Positions 36,631-50,250 of a stretch of 64,000 nt of DNA are shown here, in pieces. The translations under genes were made by a program, and so were the position numbers. Below the pieces are notes generated by a model. It ran no database searches, had not been told where the DNA came from, and saw only the letters and a program-made list of their open reading frames with translations. This DNA comes from Rostrohypoxylon terebratum (taxonomy: Eukaryota > Ascomycota > Sordariomycetes > Xylariales > Hypoxylaceae). The stretch is from assembly GCA_022497145.1 (NCBI GenBank), contig MU385897.1, forward strand, positions 186,001 to 250,000, in the 5' to 3' direction. The number at the start of each line of letters is the position of its first letter. Within the stretch, counting starts at the first letter, position 1.

Positions 36631-39600
36631 CCAGCCAGTTACCCAGCCCAAAAGTCGTGCAAGTGTCCAATCGTGGAGGGGAAGTTGCGAAGATATCCAC
36701 CATTGTGCATAAGACGTACCTAGGTACCTAGCTACTAGGCACTTGGCCTACTGATAATCGGATGTCTAAGTGTGTGTCTGTGCTGCACACCACACCAGGA
36801 TTAGGTACTAGGTATCTTTGTATCTAGTATAAAGTGGATACTGAGCCGGGATTGCTCTGGGATGCGAGAGCAGTATGAACTGAAGAAGGCTCACACCGTA
36901 TTTAATTCAGTTCTCTAATGTCGGGCACTGAACAACGAGAATCATTTGCCCCTCACCAGCCCCAGCAAATACTTGGCAGCGTGTATAGCAATATGTACCT
37001 ACTAAGGTACCTAAAATACACTAAAACATTGAACAACATTCACTGAACGACAACACATTCATCTAGGTACTATTACTATGTAAGTAGTAGGTACTAGTAC
37101 TATGTAAGTGCTAAGTGGGCTATGACACGCACCAATGGGCACTGCATTGAACAACTAAAACAACTAAGATTAAATGTTAGTGTTGAAATGTGCAGTACCT
37201 ATCCATCTTATCATATTCTATTACTAGGTATTATTCCAAAGTCTAAATTGTTTAGTACGTCAAGTGTTGACCTTAATTGGTTCTGATTTTCTATTGCTCC
37301 TTCAAAAACGAAAACAAAAAACAACCAAAAAATAACGTTAGAAAAGGGGGTCAAGGGTCTTTTGAGAGACACGGCCAACGACTCGGACCTTTGTATACAG
37401 TATATGCCTTTACATGCTATACCCATACTGACAAGCCCGTAGGCATATTTAGTTGGTAAGTATACGGCTTACCGGACATTTACTCTCATCTTAGGTCACA
37501 TCCATCTGGATAACTACCTAACTACTAGGTATGTAGGCATGTAGGCACGTAATTCATAATTTTCCCTTCTTTCTGATCGGTGACCATAAGGACCATAGGA
37601 CCATAGGTAGCCATCGTGGCATCAGCCTGGTAACGCAATCCGGATTCGGAATAGGCTAGAGTTCGGATCCGTGATGAGAGAGAGCTCCCCTTTATTTGCC
37701 GCGGGGTTCAAAGACAAGCAAGCGATATAGACGATAGACATCGGTTTTTTCTTTCTATTGTATGTCTGGAGTTAATTTCTTCGGATTAATGCCTCAATTC
37801 ATGTAATTGACGGAATAGAGACAAAAAAACTTGGAAATCGTCTTCCCCTTCCGCTCTTGGTGTGTTCAAAGTTGTTGCCATTGTTACCGTATGTACCCCC
37901 TATAGTATCTACCTTCCCATTCACATACTACTATGTACTAGGAAGCTACATGCTATAGTAGGTCTGTAGGCGCAATAGCTACCGTGTGATCGACGCTGGG
38001 AGGGTTGCGGCTATGGTGTCCTATACAGTATGGGCGCAGTTTGTTCACGTATTAATAAAAGGGGTGGGATCGACTCCAGCATGGCCATGGATTGAGTCCA
38101 AGACTCCAAGGATGCGGCAGCTTATCGTACAGCTCTCCGTGCGTCACTAGGATTATGATTGGCCTCTTCTTGCAGCCTTAGAAAAAGTTCCCAAACTGCT
38201 TTCGGCCGGTGAGTGGGTCGATAGTTACTACTATCGCCGTTACGTTCGACATACCTAACACTGAAGTCAACCCTGCGGGTGTATTCATTACTTCACGAAT
38301 CGAGTTTCGCTCGATGAAGATGCTAAACTCGACAGAAGCCAAATCAAGGTTTTACATATGAGATTTGATCGACCACGTGTGACGGAACATAGCCAAGCGT
38401 AATAGACAGCATCTGATAGGCAGCAAGATCCTAGGACCTAGGCTAAGAGAATAGATGCTTCAACGAAGCGTGTGCGGCTACATCTTGGATCGCCGGTGGG
38501 CGCGGGCACGGTTCCCTAAACTGCGTCACCACCACTACCTACCTGCCTACCTATCCCACTCTCCAAGCTTTACCCAGCTGAATATTTTCGTATATGGTTA
38601 AGTTCAAACCTCTAGATAAACATGTTTCGGCCATTTGAGCTCATATTACAGAATGTGCGACGCCCACTGTAAGAGTTGGAGGAGTACCTAATAGATGAAG
38701 TCAGCGAAGACCCTTTTGACCTGAAGGGATCAAGGGATCGATGGTTCGAGTACCAATCCTTACCTTACCTTAGTTTACCCGGTTTGGAGAGCTGCACCTT
38801 AGGCACTAGATGCTGGGCAGTGTAAATTGATTGCTGCTAGAATAGACTGATCACGTTGTACAGCAAAAACGACATGTCGTCTCAGTCCATATGGGCATCG
38901 AAGGATCGAGGATATCGTCCTCCAATTCTCTTCAGCCCAACGGCTCGATCCAATTTTCAACAAATGGGATAATTCTTTAGAGGGACGACGAATATCCATC
39001 CACTTCCCAACATCGTCACATAAAATCCATCATCTCTAATCGTGCTGGCGATCGCTCTTTGGTACATAGTTACAACGTCTTTAGACGAATACCCTGGAAA
39101 AGGCAACGATTGGCCGTCATTAAAAATAAAATATCTTTGGATAATGCTATTAGTAGTAGTATACCTATTTTGTTAGCTTGTCTACCTAGTACATGATTGG
39201 AATTCATGTATTACCTAGTTTGTATAGCTAGTATTAATATGTAACGGTGGTGAACGGGTGATGGCATGCCTCAGACTCCTTTTTCTTCCCAGCTTGCTGA
39301 TCCGGTCCCGTCCGGCTTCGGCTCACACGTTGAGGATATCGTCAATCTGATCGACAGACTCTTTGCGGTAACAACAGCTGTTAATCTTCTCAGACAATGA
39401 TTATCAATCTTTTTCTTATGTTTTTTTTCCAAATTTCCAAGTTATGCGTGGGGTGACATCCGAAAAGGGTTGAATCAGAGGGATATATCGGCTACCTAGT
39501 GCTTTATTTTCATTTTCATTTTTCCCGGTTAAGAACAACTCCTGGGCAAACACTCAGCGAGGCTCTCATCTTCAAAGACTAACATATTATCATCCATCCC

Positions 39601-42600
39601 TTTTCGGCATTCCGTTGCTGCTATTTACAAACAAGCAGAAATACCCATGGCATACAATGAGGGGTTACCGCCGACACCCCTGATTATACCATGTAATACT
39701 ACCAAGTGAAATAAATTAGTTGGGGAAATGCACGATTTGATTCAGAGGATGCGCTGCAGCTTGATCCCGCCTGCTAGATGACCGTGATGCCGTCCCATCT
39801 CCGTCAGGATGCGAACCTGCTTGCGCTTAAGGCTGGGCAGCTAGGGAAGGAATATGGCACCTGGTACGAAGTAGGCAATCAATTAGGTAATAAGAGGTCT
39901 GACGAAAATCTGCATTTCCGATCGTTAAATTGCCATAGAGCAAGCATGGCCGTTTCTGATTTAGAGCAGCGGCAGTAAGCGCATGGTGTTGTGACTTCAG
40001 ACTCCTACAGGTACGACCTGAAGCAGTCAATCAAGGGCGCGACGACGGCTCTGTGAGAGCTGTGAAACTCAGCCTCTGCCTCTAGCTGGCTCAGTACCTA
40101 GACAGCATCCCTGACAGCAGGAAAACACCGTCACCACACTGTAGCATTCTCTCCAAGATCGACTTTCATAGACCGCAATCTAGACTACTTAGAAAGTCGA
40201 TTCGCCGAAAGCAGTGCTCGACTTCACGATGTCATATCATAGCGGTAAAAATCCTCGATGGATCCATGGACGTCCGACACCACACGTGCCTCGTCGAGAA
40301 GCAGGCCATCGAGAGATGGACGAGTGACGAAAGGCGATCTCTCTTTAAGACCCTTCCCCTTCTTCCCCACACACACTTTTCCCCAGACCGTTTACCTTTT
40401 CGACGTCCATACATGTTCATACCTGTCCATAGGACTCCATACGTAGTACGCGTTCATACATAGGAGGAGACCTGATGCAGGGTTTTCTGCAACTTCCATC
40501 GTCAGGGCTCTTAGCCATGAACCCGCGATGGAATATCGATTTGTCGATTATGTCGCCAACCGAGTAGCGCTTATTGTAAGGGAGTTAGGAACCCCCGCCT
40601 CGCCCGCTGCCCAATGCGGTCATTGAATGGTACCTCGCTTCGGACCTACAACCATGTCGTTACACCGCAGGAAGGATATTTTTTTTCCCTTTGGGAGAAG
40701 CCTTTGCCAGAACGTTGTAGGCACTTCAATCGATACTGATACTTCAACACGAACCTATGGATCCACGTTGAACATATGGCTGTCACCTAAAGTCACGAAA
40801 ATCGGTCTGTAGGTACTCCGACAACGGGATAAATCGGTATACCCATTCTCGACGATATGTAGGTAAACATTACCTAGGTCTTAGGACCTAGGTACTACTA
40901 CGTATGTAGAAAATAGTCCCCCAAATCGTCTCGGTGCCTTGTTGTTCAATATCTAAGCATTGATGGGTATTAGATGATCTTCATTAGAAACTTCCTTTAA
41001 GAGGCATTGTTGCACCATCACAAACATAAGGTACCAAGAACTAAGGACGGGACAGGGACAAGGATCCAACGATTACGATGATGCTACTACGCAGTAGGTA
41101 TATGGGCTCTCGAGCGATATTCTTTTCCGCCGCAGGCGACAGGCGCGAATTATGGGATTTGCGCCAGGGTTTTGGTCGAAATTCAAGAAAATGAAGGAGA
41201 AGAAGAGAGAGGCGGCAAACTCGAGCTTGAACTATGACGAGATAGGGAGTTAATTTGAAGACGAAGATTAACTGAGGGTTGCCGCCTTCGATCTACTGGA
41301 CTTATGGGTGTGAGGATGTAAGATCAAAATCTCCATTTGGCCAATACCAAAACTACCTGCTAAGTAATAAGTGCCTACCTAAAGCTAAGCTGATGGAGGT
41401 CAGCGTCATCGTCGCTTAGACTATGCGGTACCAAAAGTTGTTAGATGTTAACTAGAAAAGAAATGTACCTTCGACTACCTTCTACCTACCGGTAAGTACC
41501 TACCTACCTAATGATCCGTATGCCATTCCACTAAATCCGGGTCGCCAGTGGATAGCCCAGGCTGGTGAGTGAGTGCCCTTGCAGAAACCTGGGGTAATGG
41601 CCTGAGGCATCCATTATGATGTACAATACGTTGTACGATGTACCGTTGGCATATATCTCTCATCCCGTTCGTGCCGGATGTATATAGGACCATATGGCAT
41701 AGGTTGTATCGGTTCACTATAGAATCGAAATGCTGCATACATACATCCTATACTGAAGTACGTAGCGAAAAGATATTTATGAATCCAATAAAAGACCTAT
41801 TTAGAAACCCGGCTTATTGCCTAATCAGCGAGCAAGCAAGTCGCATTGTGCAGCACAGTGTAGGCGTCGGCTTCCTATTACAACTTCCCAGTTACAACGT
41901 ATCCATCCTCGGCGGTGTCCATAGACTCCATACAGTGTCGTCGAAGCCTGCATGTTCATATTACTTGCATCGAGTTTCCTGTGTAGGTGCAGCTAAGTTG
42001 GACGTATAGCGCTTCGTTCATTTCAATGCTCCCTTCTGGCGCCCGCCGATGGAAATGACAAGTCACTTTCTATCACCTGCTGTCGTGTGCAAACCGTGGT
42101 GGATTTCAAGTTGGTTCCTACTTACCTACTCATTGTAGCGGGAAACCAACACAACACGTATCGTGTTTAGTTACGATTATCTGAAAAGATGGCTCTACTT
42201 GCATCTTATTAGTTTGATCACCATCAGATCCATTTAGAAATTTGGCAATCATAAATGCCTAATACCAATATCAGACAGCGCTGTCAGTAGGTAATATGCT
42301 TTGGCAGACCACGGGTACCCTGGCAGCCTGGTACATACATGCCTCTCCCAAGTACAACTTAACTGTCTTCAATCATCTACCGTCTATCAGAACAGTGACA
42401 CAGAGGACCTGCATCTCTGCCGCCCGCTTTTTAAAACAAATCGGGCATAGAATCGAGCCGCGCATACTTGTTCATGCTCGTGCCGTCCATCTATGGAACG
42501 TGCTGTTCGAGGTCTTAGTTCCACAGGCAATTTCTCGCGACTCTGGCAGTGAGACAGCCATACAAATCGTAGCAACGGTCCAGTTTAACCCGAGTTTGAC

Positions 42601-45019
42601 CAAACACAGGGCCGCAGGAAGTGGTGCTAACTACCTAGTAGTTACTAGGTACCTTAAATTTTAATCAACAAATTGGAGAAAGATGATCTTCATTCGAAGC
42701 GAGTTTGATTGATATCTGGCTATGCTACCACTAGTAGAACCTCATAACCTCACATCGCTTCGCTTCGGTCGTTTTCCAAGACGATGAGACTTTCGGCACG
42801 ATTCAGCCCAGACTAAATTCTTTGTTGGAGGTTGGCCACTGTGGAAATGGCACGTTGATGGTCCAATAACCATTCCCTTGTCATCCTTTAGCCCTACATC
42901 AGCGCCAAAGTTCAGAACATTTCGGCCGAGTAGGTAACCTAACAGGTAGAGAATGTCTATTGTATTATCGTGCTATCCATTGTCTCCCGACCATTGCCGA
43001 CCCCTCTTATACCATAATGCTACAAAAAGGGTATCAGAGGGTATTATGCCCATCATATTTAGGTGTGTCAATGCTACATCTCCATTGCACGCACCATGAC
43101 ATCGTAATGTAAACTTGAAGGGGGTTATCTCGCTCGATGGGAAGTACCTATCTATGGTCCTATGCTTACGACCGAGCCGTGATGTAGTACTACGTAGTAG
43201 TAGTAGTGTCGATTTTATTAGTGTGTATCTGCGGTGGTAGTGTGTACAGCGTAAGGCGAGTGTGCCCAACGCCTTTGCGATGATTGGTTCTCACCATCCC
43301 TTCGGACGGCTTTGGATCTTTTCCATTCAATAGGTCGCCACACCTTCACTTGGAAAAATTCCACAGCCACATCCTTTCCGAAGACGGACACAATGCACCT
43401 ACATAGTGACACTAATACTATAGTCGTGTAGAGCAACACCTCCGGGCTAATAATAAAATTTCCCGTCGTATCCGCTTTTTGTTTATCCTCCAGCTATCGT
43501 CATCGTCATCGTTGTTACATACACTAGAAATCGCCCCTTAGCTAGTGTCGAATGTGGTTAATCGCTTTTCAGGAGTGTCTCCTCCGTTCGCTTGATCTAT
43601 GGATTGGAAACCAAGTCATACACGACAGATAGGAGAATTTGGTTCTTGTTCCAAGGTTCCAAGGTTTCTAACCCCGGCTGGTCCGGGATCGAAAAAAAAA
43701 AATAGCGGAATCCTGCCGACGGTGCCAGTTCCGCCTAGACGGTTCAACCTCATTGTAACTTGTAAGCCTGCACGTCATGTTTTTTTTTACGTGGTCCTTG
43801 CGTCACTCGACTCTGACGAAATTGATCAATAATTAATGAAGGCGCTGGAAGCTGCAATATTTTCCCAAGTAGCTGGATATGATGCTGAAACCCGACGGGA
43901 AACGCGCATGTCGCATTTATAACTCACCAGACCCCCTTTTCCTCACCTACACAGTAGCACCTACGCAGCACGTACCCGACACCATAGCCCAATGATCACC
44001 GGGGTAGCTTGCGTTCTAGTGTTGAGGTTGAGAGGGTTGAGAGACTAACCGCTAGCATGTGATGTGCCAAGTCCAGCCCTCAGGGATACGAGCCACACAG
44101 TTCGTGCCAAGACACAACCCTCTTTTCGATATGTAAGCTCACGATCTTATTCGATACATCCTGCGTGTCTCACTCAAGGCGTGTGGCATGAACTTTGGGT
44201 GATGGTCTAAGCAGTTTTTTTCTCCACCACCAGCCACAACTCACGATTACACCACAACCTCACCTTAAAAAAATATCCCAGACAACCCTCTACCCCAGGA
44301 CGGGCTAACGCATGCAACAAACTTTATCTACAGTAGGTCAGCCCCCCTGTTTGCCGAACCAGAAACCACGCGTTTTGCCCGTCATCGTCCTCTCGAATCC
44401 CCGTATTTCGTCGCCAAGGAGGTGAGCATGATCAGCCCAAGCGTGATGAGGCGCATAGCCCCTATTGGTCTCTTGGACCCGAGGATATTGACGGGAAGCG
44501 GCAGGCGCAAGATAAGGCCACGGGAATTCCTCCGTCGCCTCCGTCAAAAAGGGTGTTTGAGTTTTTGAGACATCCAGCTTAGAAATACGCCGGAAGACAT
44601 GAGGGGGATATTATCCCACAGTTCGCCACTGCAAGAGGCCCGAAACGGATTTTCTACCATAGACATGGGACGCGGCCGAGACAACAGGAGAGACAACGTG
44701 AAATGAGCCATTCGACATATTGGGATGTCGTCGAAATTGCCTACAACCTCCAACCGACGTCTCCAATGACAAGGCCTAGCAGTCGCAGCGAGTACGCGGT
44801 ATGAGATATGTTGATAGCTAGGGGTCTAACCGCAGGTAACCCACCCCCACGCGACCATTACGCACGCAACCCTCACCTTGGACTTCACCACCATACGGGG
44901 TAAGACATTCCGTCATTCAGCTCTTCCCGAGCTCTCCCGAGCTCCCTGCCGCGTAGCTCGTTACATCGCCTCTGCCATATCCAAGCCATATTAGGTCTAC
45001 CAAACGAGATCAGCAAAGA

Positions 45020-45906
45020 TCAGCCCATGCTACTACTAAAATGTCTAGCTCTGCTCCTAGCATGGTGACAATCCCTATCCCGCAGCGCCATCCTCACACG
45101 CATGGCCTCCAGCCTCTCCGCTGCCACCCTCACGCTCCCGGCCCTAGGTAACCATCTTGACCCAGCGCTTGACCACCGGCGCATCCGGACCGGGCAATGG
45201 ACGCATCGGCGGGGGTTCGCGGTCCGCGCCGATCTCATACCGACTGGCACGCGCTCCGGGCCCTCCGCGCGCCCTGCCGCTATGATATCCGCGAACCCAC
45301 TGAGCGTTCGAAGCGGCATGTCACCATACAGCAATTTCCGACGCGCGGGATTCCACGTTGCGAGGCAGTGTCCAAAGGACCTTTCTTCGCTACTACGTCG
45401 AGCTCCTAGTTCGCAAGGCCCTCGGGCTAGAACACGGCACCGGGATTCAAATCTGCTTTCCTTGGAATCTTGGTTAGCGGGTGGTATGTTTAGATCGAGG
45501 GAGTGGGAAAAGGGGGCGGGGGCGGGGGAGGGGTGAAAGGAGATCGCGCACAGATCTTGTCTTCTGTTGGGAATCCGTGCACGCCCAGAAAGGCCGATAA
45601 GGTTTCTGGTGTTATTACGCCGGTACCTGTCCATACCTTGTGAAGCGGGGCGCGCGAAGAATGCAACTAGTAGCAATGATTCCATGAGCATCGTTGCTGT
45701 GCCGTCTGGATTTGCTAGTGGTCACCATGCATTATGTGGTTGCCTCGGTGGAAGGGCCTCGTCATCTTAGTGTCGTGGCTATTGTGGTCGAGGCCGGGAA
45801 GGTAGAGGGCGTGCCCCAGGATCCGGAGCTCGTAGCCCGGTGGCCGCGGTGGAATGGGCGGTAGAACACCCATGAAGTTGGCGATAGCACCAAAACGACG
45901 ACACAT
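45020..45906 (-). other. GC-rich island with open frames, possible gene relic
   Basis: This part of the gene-poor tract is visibly richer in G and C than its surroundings. The minus strand has open frames of 223 codons (45691-45020) and 63 codons (45906-45715), and the plus strand one of 144 codons. None resembles a family I know, and no splice join makes a longer convincing protein. It could be a decayed gene or chance openness from low AT content. Confidence 0.25.
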
Positions 45907-46440
45907 TGGGTGTTTTTTTCACGATGTTATACACGCAAGGGACGACTAGCTACATTCTATGTGCGTTCTATGGATTTCATCACGGCCGCCATAGCTAAGC
46001 CTGATTACTCCCTAGCTAAGCGCTACCGTCTAGTATTTATTTCGGCCGCTCCAACGAACAAATCCGAAATCGGTAAATACCTATTTCTTTTCCCAATTGC
46101 CTCCAATGTCTTACCTAAGCCTACCTCACGAGTTCTCGTGCGAAGCTAACGAACTAAAGATCGACCACTACCGTGATGACGTTGAGGCGGACCCCAAAAT
46201 TTTAAGGGTCTAGACCGCACGGTAAGCCGAGATCTTGCTGTCAATGCGAAAAGAAGTTACCTAGTAGCTTGGTTGAGATGGCTGTTTTCGGGCGTTGCCA
46301 AGGTATCGATACCCTGTTCTCTGACACTAGGATCTTTTGGGGGCATTAAATCTCATACGGATACATATGCAGCCACATGAGGGTCTAGACCGCTCCGAAG
46401 CTTCGTGAGATGCATTGGCGCCTGGCGAACCACCGTACGC

Positions 46441-46476
46441 GGAAATTGGGGACGAAATTGGGGACGAAATTGGGGT
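46441..46476. repeat. Three-unit 12-bp tandem repeat
   Basis: The unit GAAATTGGGGAC occurs about three times head to tail with no mismatch in the shared part. Confidence 0.7.
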
Positions 46477-46551
46477 AAGGTCAGATGTAGATCCATTCGA
46501 GATGGACTGCCGGACGGCCTCGGTGGCTAACCGCCGGCCGAGTAGGTATTT

Positions 46552-46587
46552 CTAGCATGACGTCCCTCCAGATAGACGTCGTGCTAG
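46552..46587. repeat. 13-bp inverted repeat, hairpin-forming
   Basis: CTAGCATGACGTC and GACGTCGTGCTAG are separated by ten bases and pair at 12 of 13 positions. No gene end is nearby, so it does not look like a UTR structure. Confidence 0.6.
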
Positions 46588-48046
46588 TCCAGGAGCAGTT
46601 GGGCCATAATGCTAGGTTATCTATCATCCCATCTGTCAATTGACTCTGCGGAATAATCCAATAGAGATACGCACATCTGCATACTTGTGATGTGTCCCTG
46701 CATAATCATCGTCCGTTTCTTCCATCCTGCACGGCCCCGGAAATTGGGTATTGAGGGTCTGGCCAGATGTAACACCCACAGCTCCCGGCGATGCGAAGGT
46801 GCCGACAGGTAAGCACGCACGCAGATTGGTGATACAAACACAGTAAGATGGCATTCTTTGCTTCTATCTTAGGTGCTTATGGTTCGACCACCTGCATTCG
46901 GGAGCGGAGACGATATCTGGCGCAAAGCTGCGAGGCATCAATCAAGTCAGATTGGTCTGCATCAATACCATGATTTTCTCCGTGTGGATGTGATCTCAAT
47001 TTGCGATCTTGGGCGTATCTCCTGTAGCTATTTCCGTTTTTGGTTCCCTTGGGCGTCATCCGCGTCATATTTTCCATGCATGCTTCTACGCATCGTGTCG
47101 AATTGGGGGGTGGACGAAATAACTCCGGTGTCCGCTCTATATCTCGTGTAACGAGTTCAACAACTAGAAGTCGCGTGTCTTGATGCTCACGATCCTTTGC
47201 CACGGCTTCGGCGGCATCCACCTAGGTGTCGGTGGGCTTATATAGGTAGATTAGGCACTTTCTTCCGGCTACTGGTTTTTCATTTGGTTTTAGGGCTATA
47301 GACGGAACATGCCGAGTGAGCGGCGGCGGGAAAGCGGATGAGATATCGATTTGCTGACGACTCGAGTGGTATTTCTATGCTTAAGGAGTTTGCTTTTGGG
47401 GTCGCAATATCGAACTGTGCCCCTATGGTATCACCCATCTGCCTCATATTAACGGATAGTGGTAGGTAGGTACTGTGTTATTGAGTGCTCGATGGGTAGA
47501 TACCTTTGGCATCTTGACGGTAATAATTATGCGGATCAATGGCTAGAAATCAGAGAGTCAAGTTAGGTTGGTTATGCCTTCATATTTCAATGAGGAAGCT
47601 GCCCAGTGGTATCGTACTCGCATTAATGTTGATATTAGATACCTATGACTAGGTAGTCTGTCACTGAATTAAGGAACTTGAGTTTATAGGAACCGATGAC
47701 TATATATTTGAGACTTGAGGTGGTTTTCATGAACAGACATATCAATAGGGGTAATGAGGACATCTTCGGCTCACACTAGTAGATAACTAGGTACCTACCT
47801 ACAGGCAATTGTCAAGCATCAGAACTTAAATAATGAGAAAGACTTGGTAGCATAGGTAGACTACATATGACAGGATTGTAGGATGATAACTTAAAGACTT
47901 GTCAGTTGTTATTTGACGAATTATTTATTGTTTCAATGTTGTATCTACTAGATAAGTCTATGATCTGTGAGTGACTAGGTAGGTAGGTATGGTATCTTAA
48001 TTTTAGTTTACATTGGTGAGCCCTTGTAATAAGTAGTACCCTCGAA

Positions 48047-50250
48047 TTACACAGGGCACAACCTTCCGTTCTGTGTCGGATAGTAAGCGATTTGGCCAGT
48101 CATGTTCCAATCCTCGGAACCGACTGCCGTAGGAGCCCACATCAAACCCCAAGGATCGTATTTCTGCTTCAATTCGTAGAGGTAATCGTAATTAGATCCG
48201 TAGAAGGCCTGCTGCCAGTTTGGCTCATTGATGTCGGCCTCGTTGAGGTAAGCACCGGCGTTAGGGGACGCGTCTCGCCACGGCTGCATATTCGCGACTA
48301 GCTTCTTGTTGGCCGCCGCAATTTCTTTGGGAGTAGTTTCCTGAGACCAACTAGCACCTAGTAAAGCGTGCATGACGGTCTCGCGCCACGCGGGGTTCAC
48401 GGCGTTGGTTTGGTTGACTGTTGGGTTTGTGGCCGCTTTCATGTTGTACCCGAGCATCATACCAGCCGCCTCAACAGATGATCGGATAGCAGCGTTCTGT
48501 GCAGCTAGTAATGCCGAGTTCTCCCAGTTGGATCGGGGGAAAAGTCTGGATGCAGTGTTGAAGTTCCAGACACCACCGGTCTCCGTGCTGGCGGCCCAAG
48601 TGCCATTGATAGCGCCGAGAACACCGGTGAAGTCCGTATAGACAGCGTCAGTAACGTTAATTCCTAAGTTAGATAACTCATCAAACAAGGGTGCGGATAG
48701 GTTTTTGAGTCCAGTAGCGACAAGGTCGTTCGCCCACTGCGGAGCCATGGAAAAGGTGCAGGCTGAGACGCAGGAAATAGAAAAATAGCTGTACATTCCA
48801 GCATCAGCATATTCGGGGAACTTGGAGAAGACAGTATTGACACCGTCCCAGAATACCTCCGTTGAAATATTGTCGCTGACGGCGAAGCTGTAGCTGAGTG
48901 TAGAGACAGGGGTCTTGGGGTAAGCTCGGATGACGAGCGAGGTCACAATACCCCAGGTGCTGCCACCGCCGCCGCGGAGAGCGAAGAAGAGATCGGGATA
49001 GTTGCTCTCGTCGACAGAAACGAATCGGCCGTTAGGTAGAACAACCTCCATTGACAAGACCTGGTCGGCTGCCATGCCATACTTGGACAGAAGAGGTGAG
49101 TGACCACCACCAGCAATGTATCCACCTCCAATACCGACAGTCTAGCAATATATCACAATTAGATTTCAAGTACAACTTCATTGCGCGTGTGATGCGGAAA
49201 TATGGAAATATGGGGGTAGTACTTACTCGGGTGTTACCACCGACGATGTGAAGACCCAAGTTGTCAGCCGCCGTGTAAATGGCCAAAGCCTCCACACCAG
49301 AGCCAATTTTGAAGGCCGGCCCCTTGTAACCAGAGGCAGCATGAGTGTACTCAGATCCTAGATACTGGATGCCTCGGAGAGCATTGGTCCAGATCGAGAG
49401 AGCTCCGCCACCGCTGGACTTAGCTTTGAAATCATGGCCCTTGTTCTTGACAATCAGGCGTAGGTTAAGGTTACGCGCGAAGTTGACAGCAAGTTGTATT
49501 TGTGCTACATTTGTCGCTTTAACAACGTAAGAAGGCATGCCGCCAAGGGAGCAATTGGCACCTGTGCGGGTGAGGCTCGGAGGCAAGCAGCTCACTCCCT
49601 CGAAGACGTAATACTGAATACCTAGAGGCTGCGATAGTCTGGATGGAATTAGTAGTTATTTCATATAAGACCAATGACGGACAACTCACTGATATGAAGG
49701 TGTCTCCCATTGCGAAGTGATTGATGCACAGGTTGTTTCATTGTATTGAGGCCAATCTGAGTAGCATGGCGCTGCGGTGGGCACACCCTCGATGAGAGCG
49801 CCGCCTAGGAGAATATTAAGAAGATTCCATATTAAGCGAGGCGGCCAGTCTTCGTCTCCGGGGTAAGTTTTGCAGACACGGCCGGAGCGTTTCTCAGCCG
49901 TGGTTTCAACGTCAGTATCGGTGAAATTAAAGAGTGCGACATCACTGAGATTGTAGTTTGTCAGATTTGTGATAACCTCAGCTGTGAGCTGGCTCGACTC
50001 ATATGAGAAGTAGTCAACGCCTGATGACGCAGAGTCCGTGTCTACTATCTCAACAGCCGGGGCGACGTTCTCCTCAGTGGCTTCTACTCGAAAGGACAAG
50101 GGTTAGCGAGCCACAGCATCATTATGGCGTATCACTGACGCAGTATGCACAGTGTATCAAAAACTTGAGCTTACCGGTGCCGTTCTGAATCGTTTGAGCG
50201 AGCGCTAAGCTGGCTAGCGACAGAGCCGCAACGAGAGCGAGACGCGCCAT
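48047..50250 (-). CDS. Secreted FAD-linked oxidase (BBE-like, VAO family)
   Basis: This is a flavin-dependent oxidase of the berberine-bridge/6-hydroxynicotine oxidase type, probably extracellular. Exons are 50250-50175, 50086-49690, 49638-49227 and 49141-48047, for 659 residues. Signal peptide MARLALVAALSLASLALA leads. The FAD_binding_4 domain includes the His of NKGHDF (about 226), the expected site of covalent 8-alpha-histidyl FAD. TVGIGGGYIAGGGHSPLL follows; it has no Cys at the usual second attachment point, so bicovalent flavin is unlikely. The BBE domain closes the protein with YLNEADINEPNWQQAFYG and KQKYDPWGL. Several N-glycosylation sequons (NLT, NVT, NGT) fit secretion. Substrates in this family range from sugars to alkaloids and polyketides. 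The nearest gene is a divergent receptor 2.2 kb away, and no cluster enzymes flank it. Confidence 0.94.

Larger units (their letters stand above)
35901..48046. other. 12 kb gene-poor tract
   Basis: I see no gene that I can support across more than 12 kb. Most of it is AT-rich, with many short TAGGTAC-type words (for example about 36580-36630, 36716-36737, 37075-37100, 40885-40900, 41496-41510, 47789-47802 and 47975-47990). No transposase, reverse transcriptase or integrase frame was recognised. GC content rises between about 44.9 and 45.9 kb, where overlapping open frames occur on both strands. The left end includes the kinase promoter. Confidence 0.5.

Noticed and set aside
38740..38765. Possible tRNA T-arm (GGTTCGAGTACC)
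   Set aside because: The flanks do not form a T stem or an acceptor stem.
41638..42664. Plus-strand frames of about 120 codons in the gene-poor tract
   Set aside because: No domain, no splice context and composition like the surrounding DNA.
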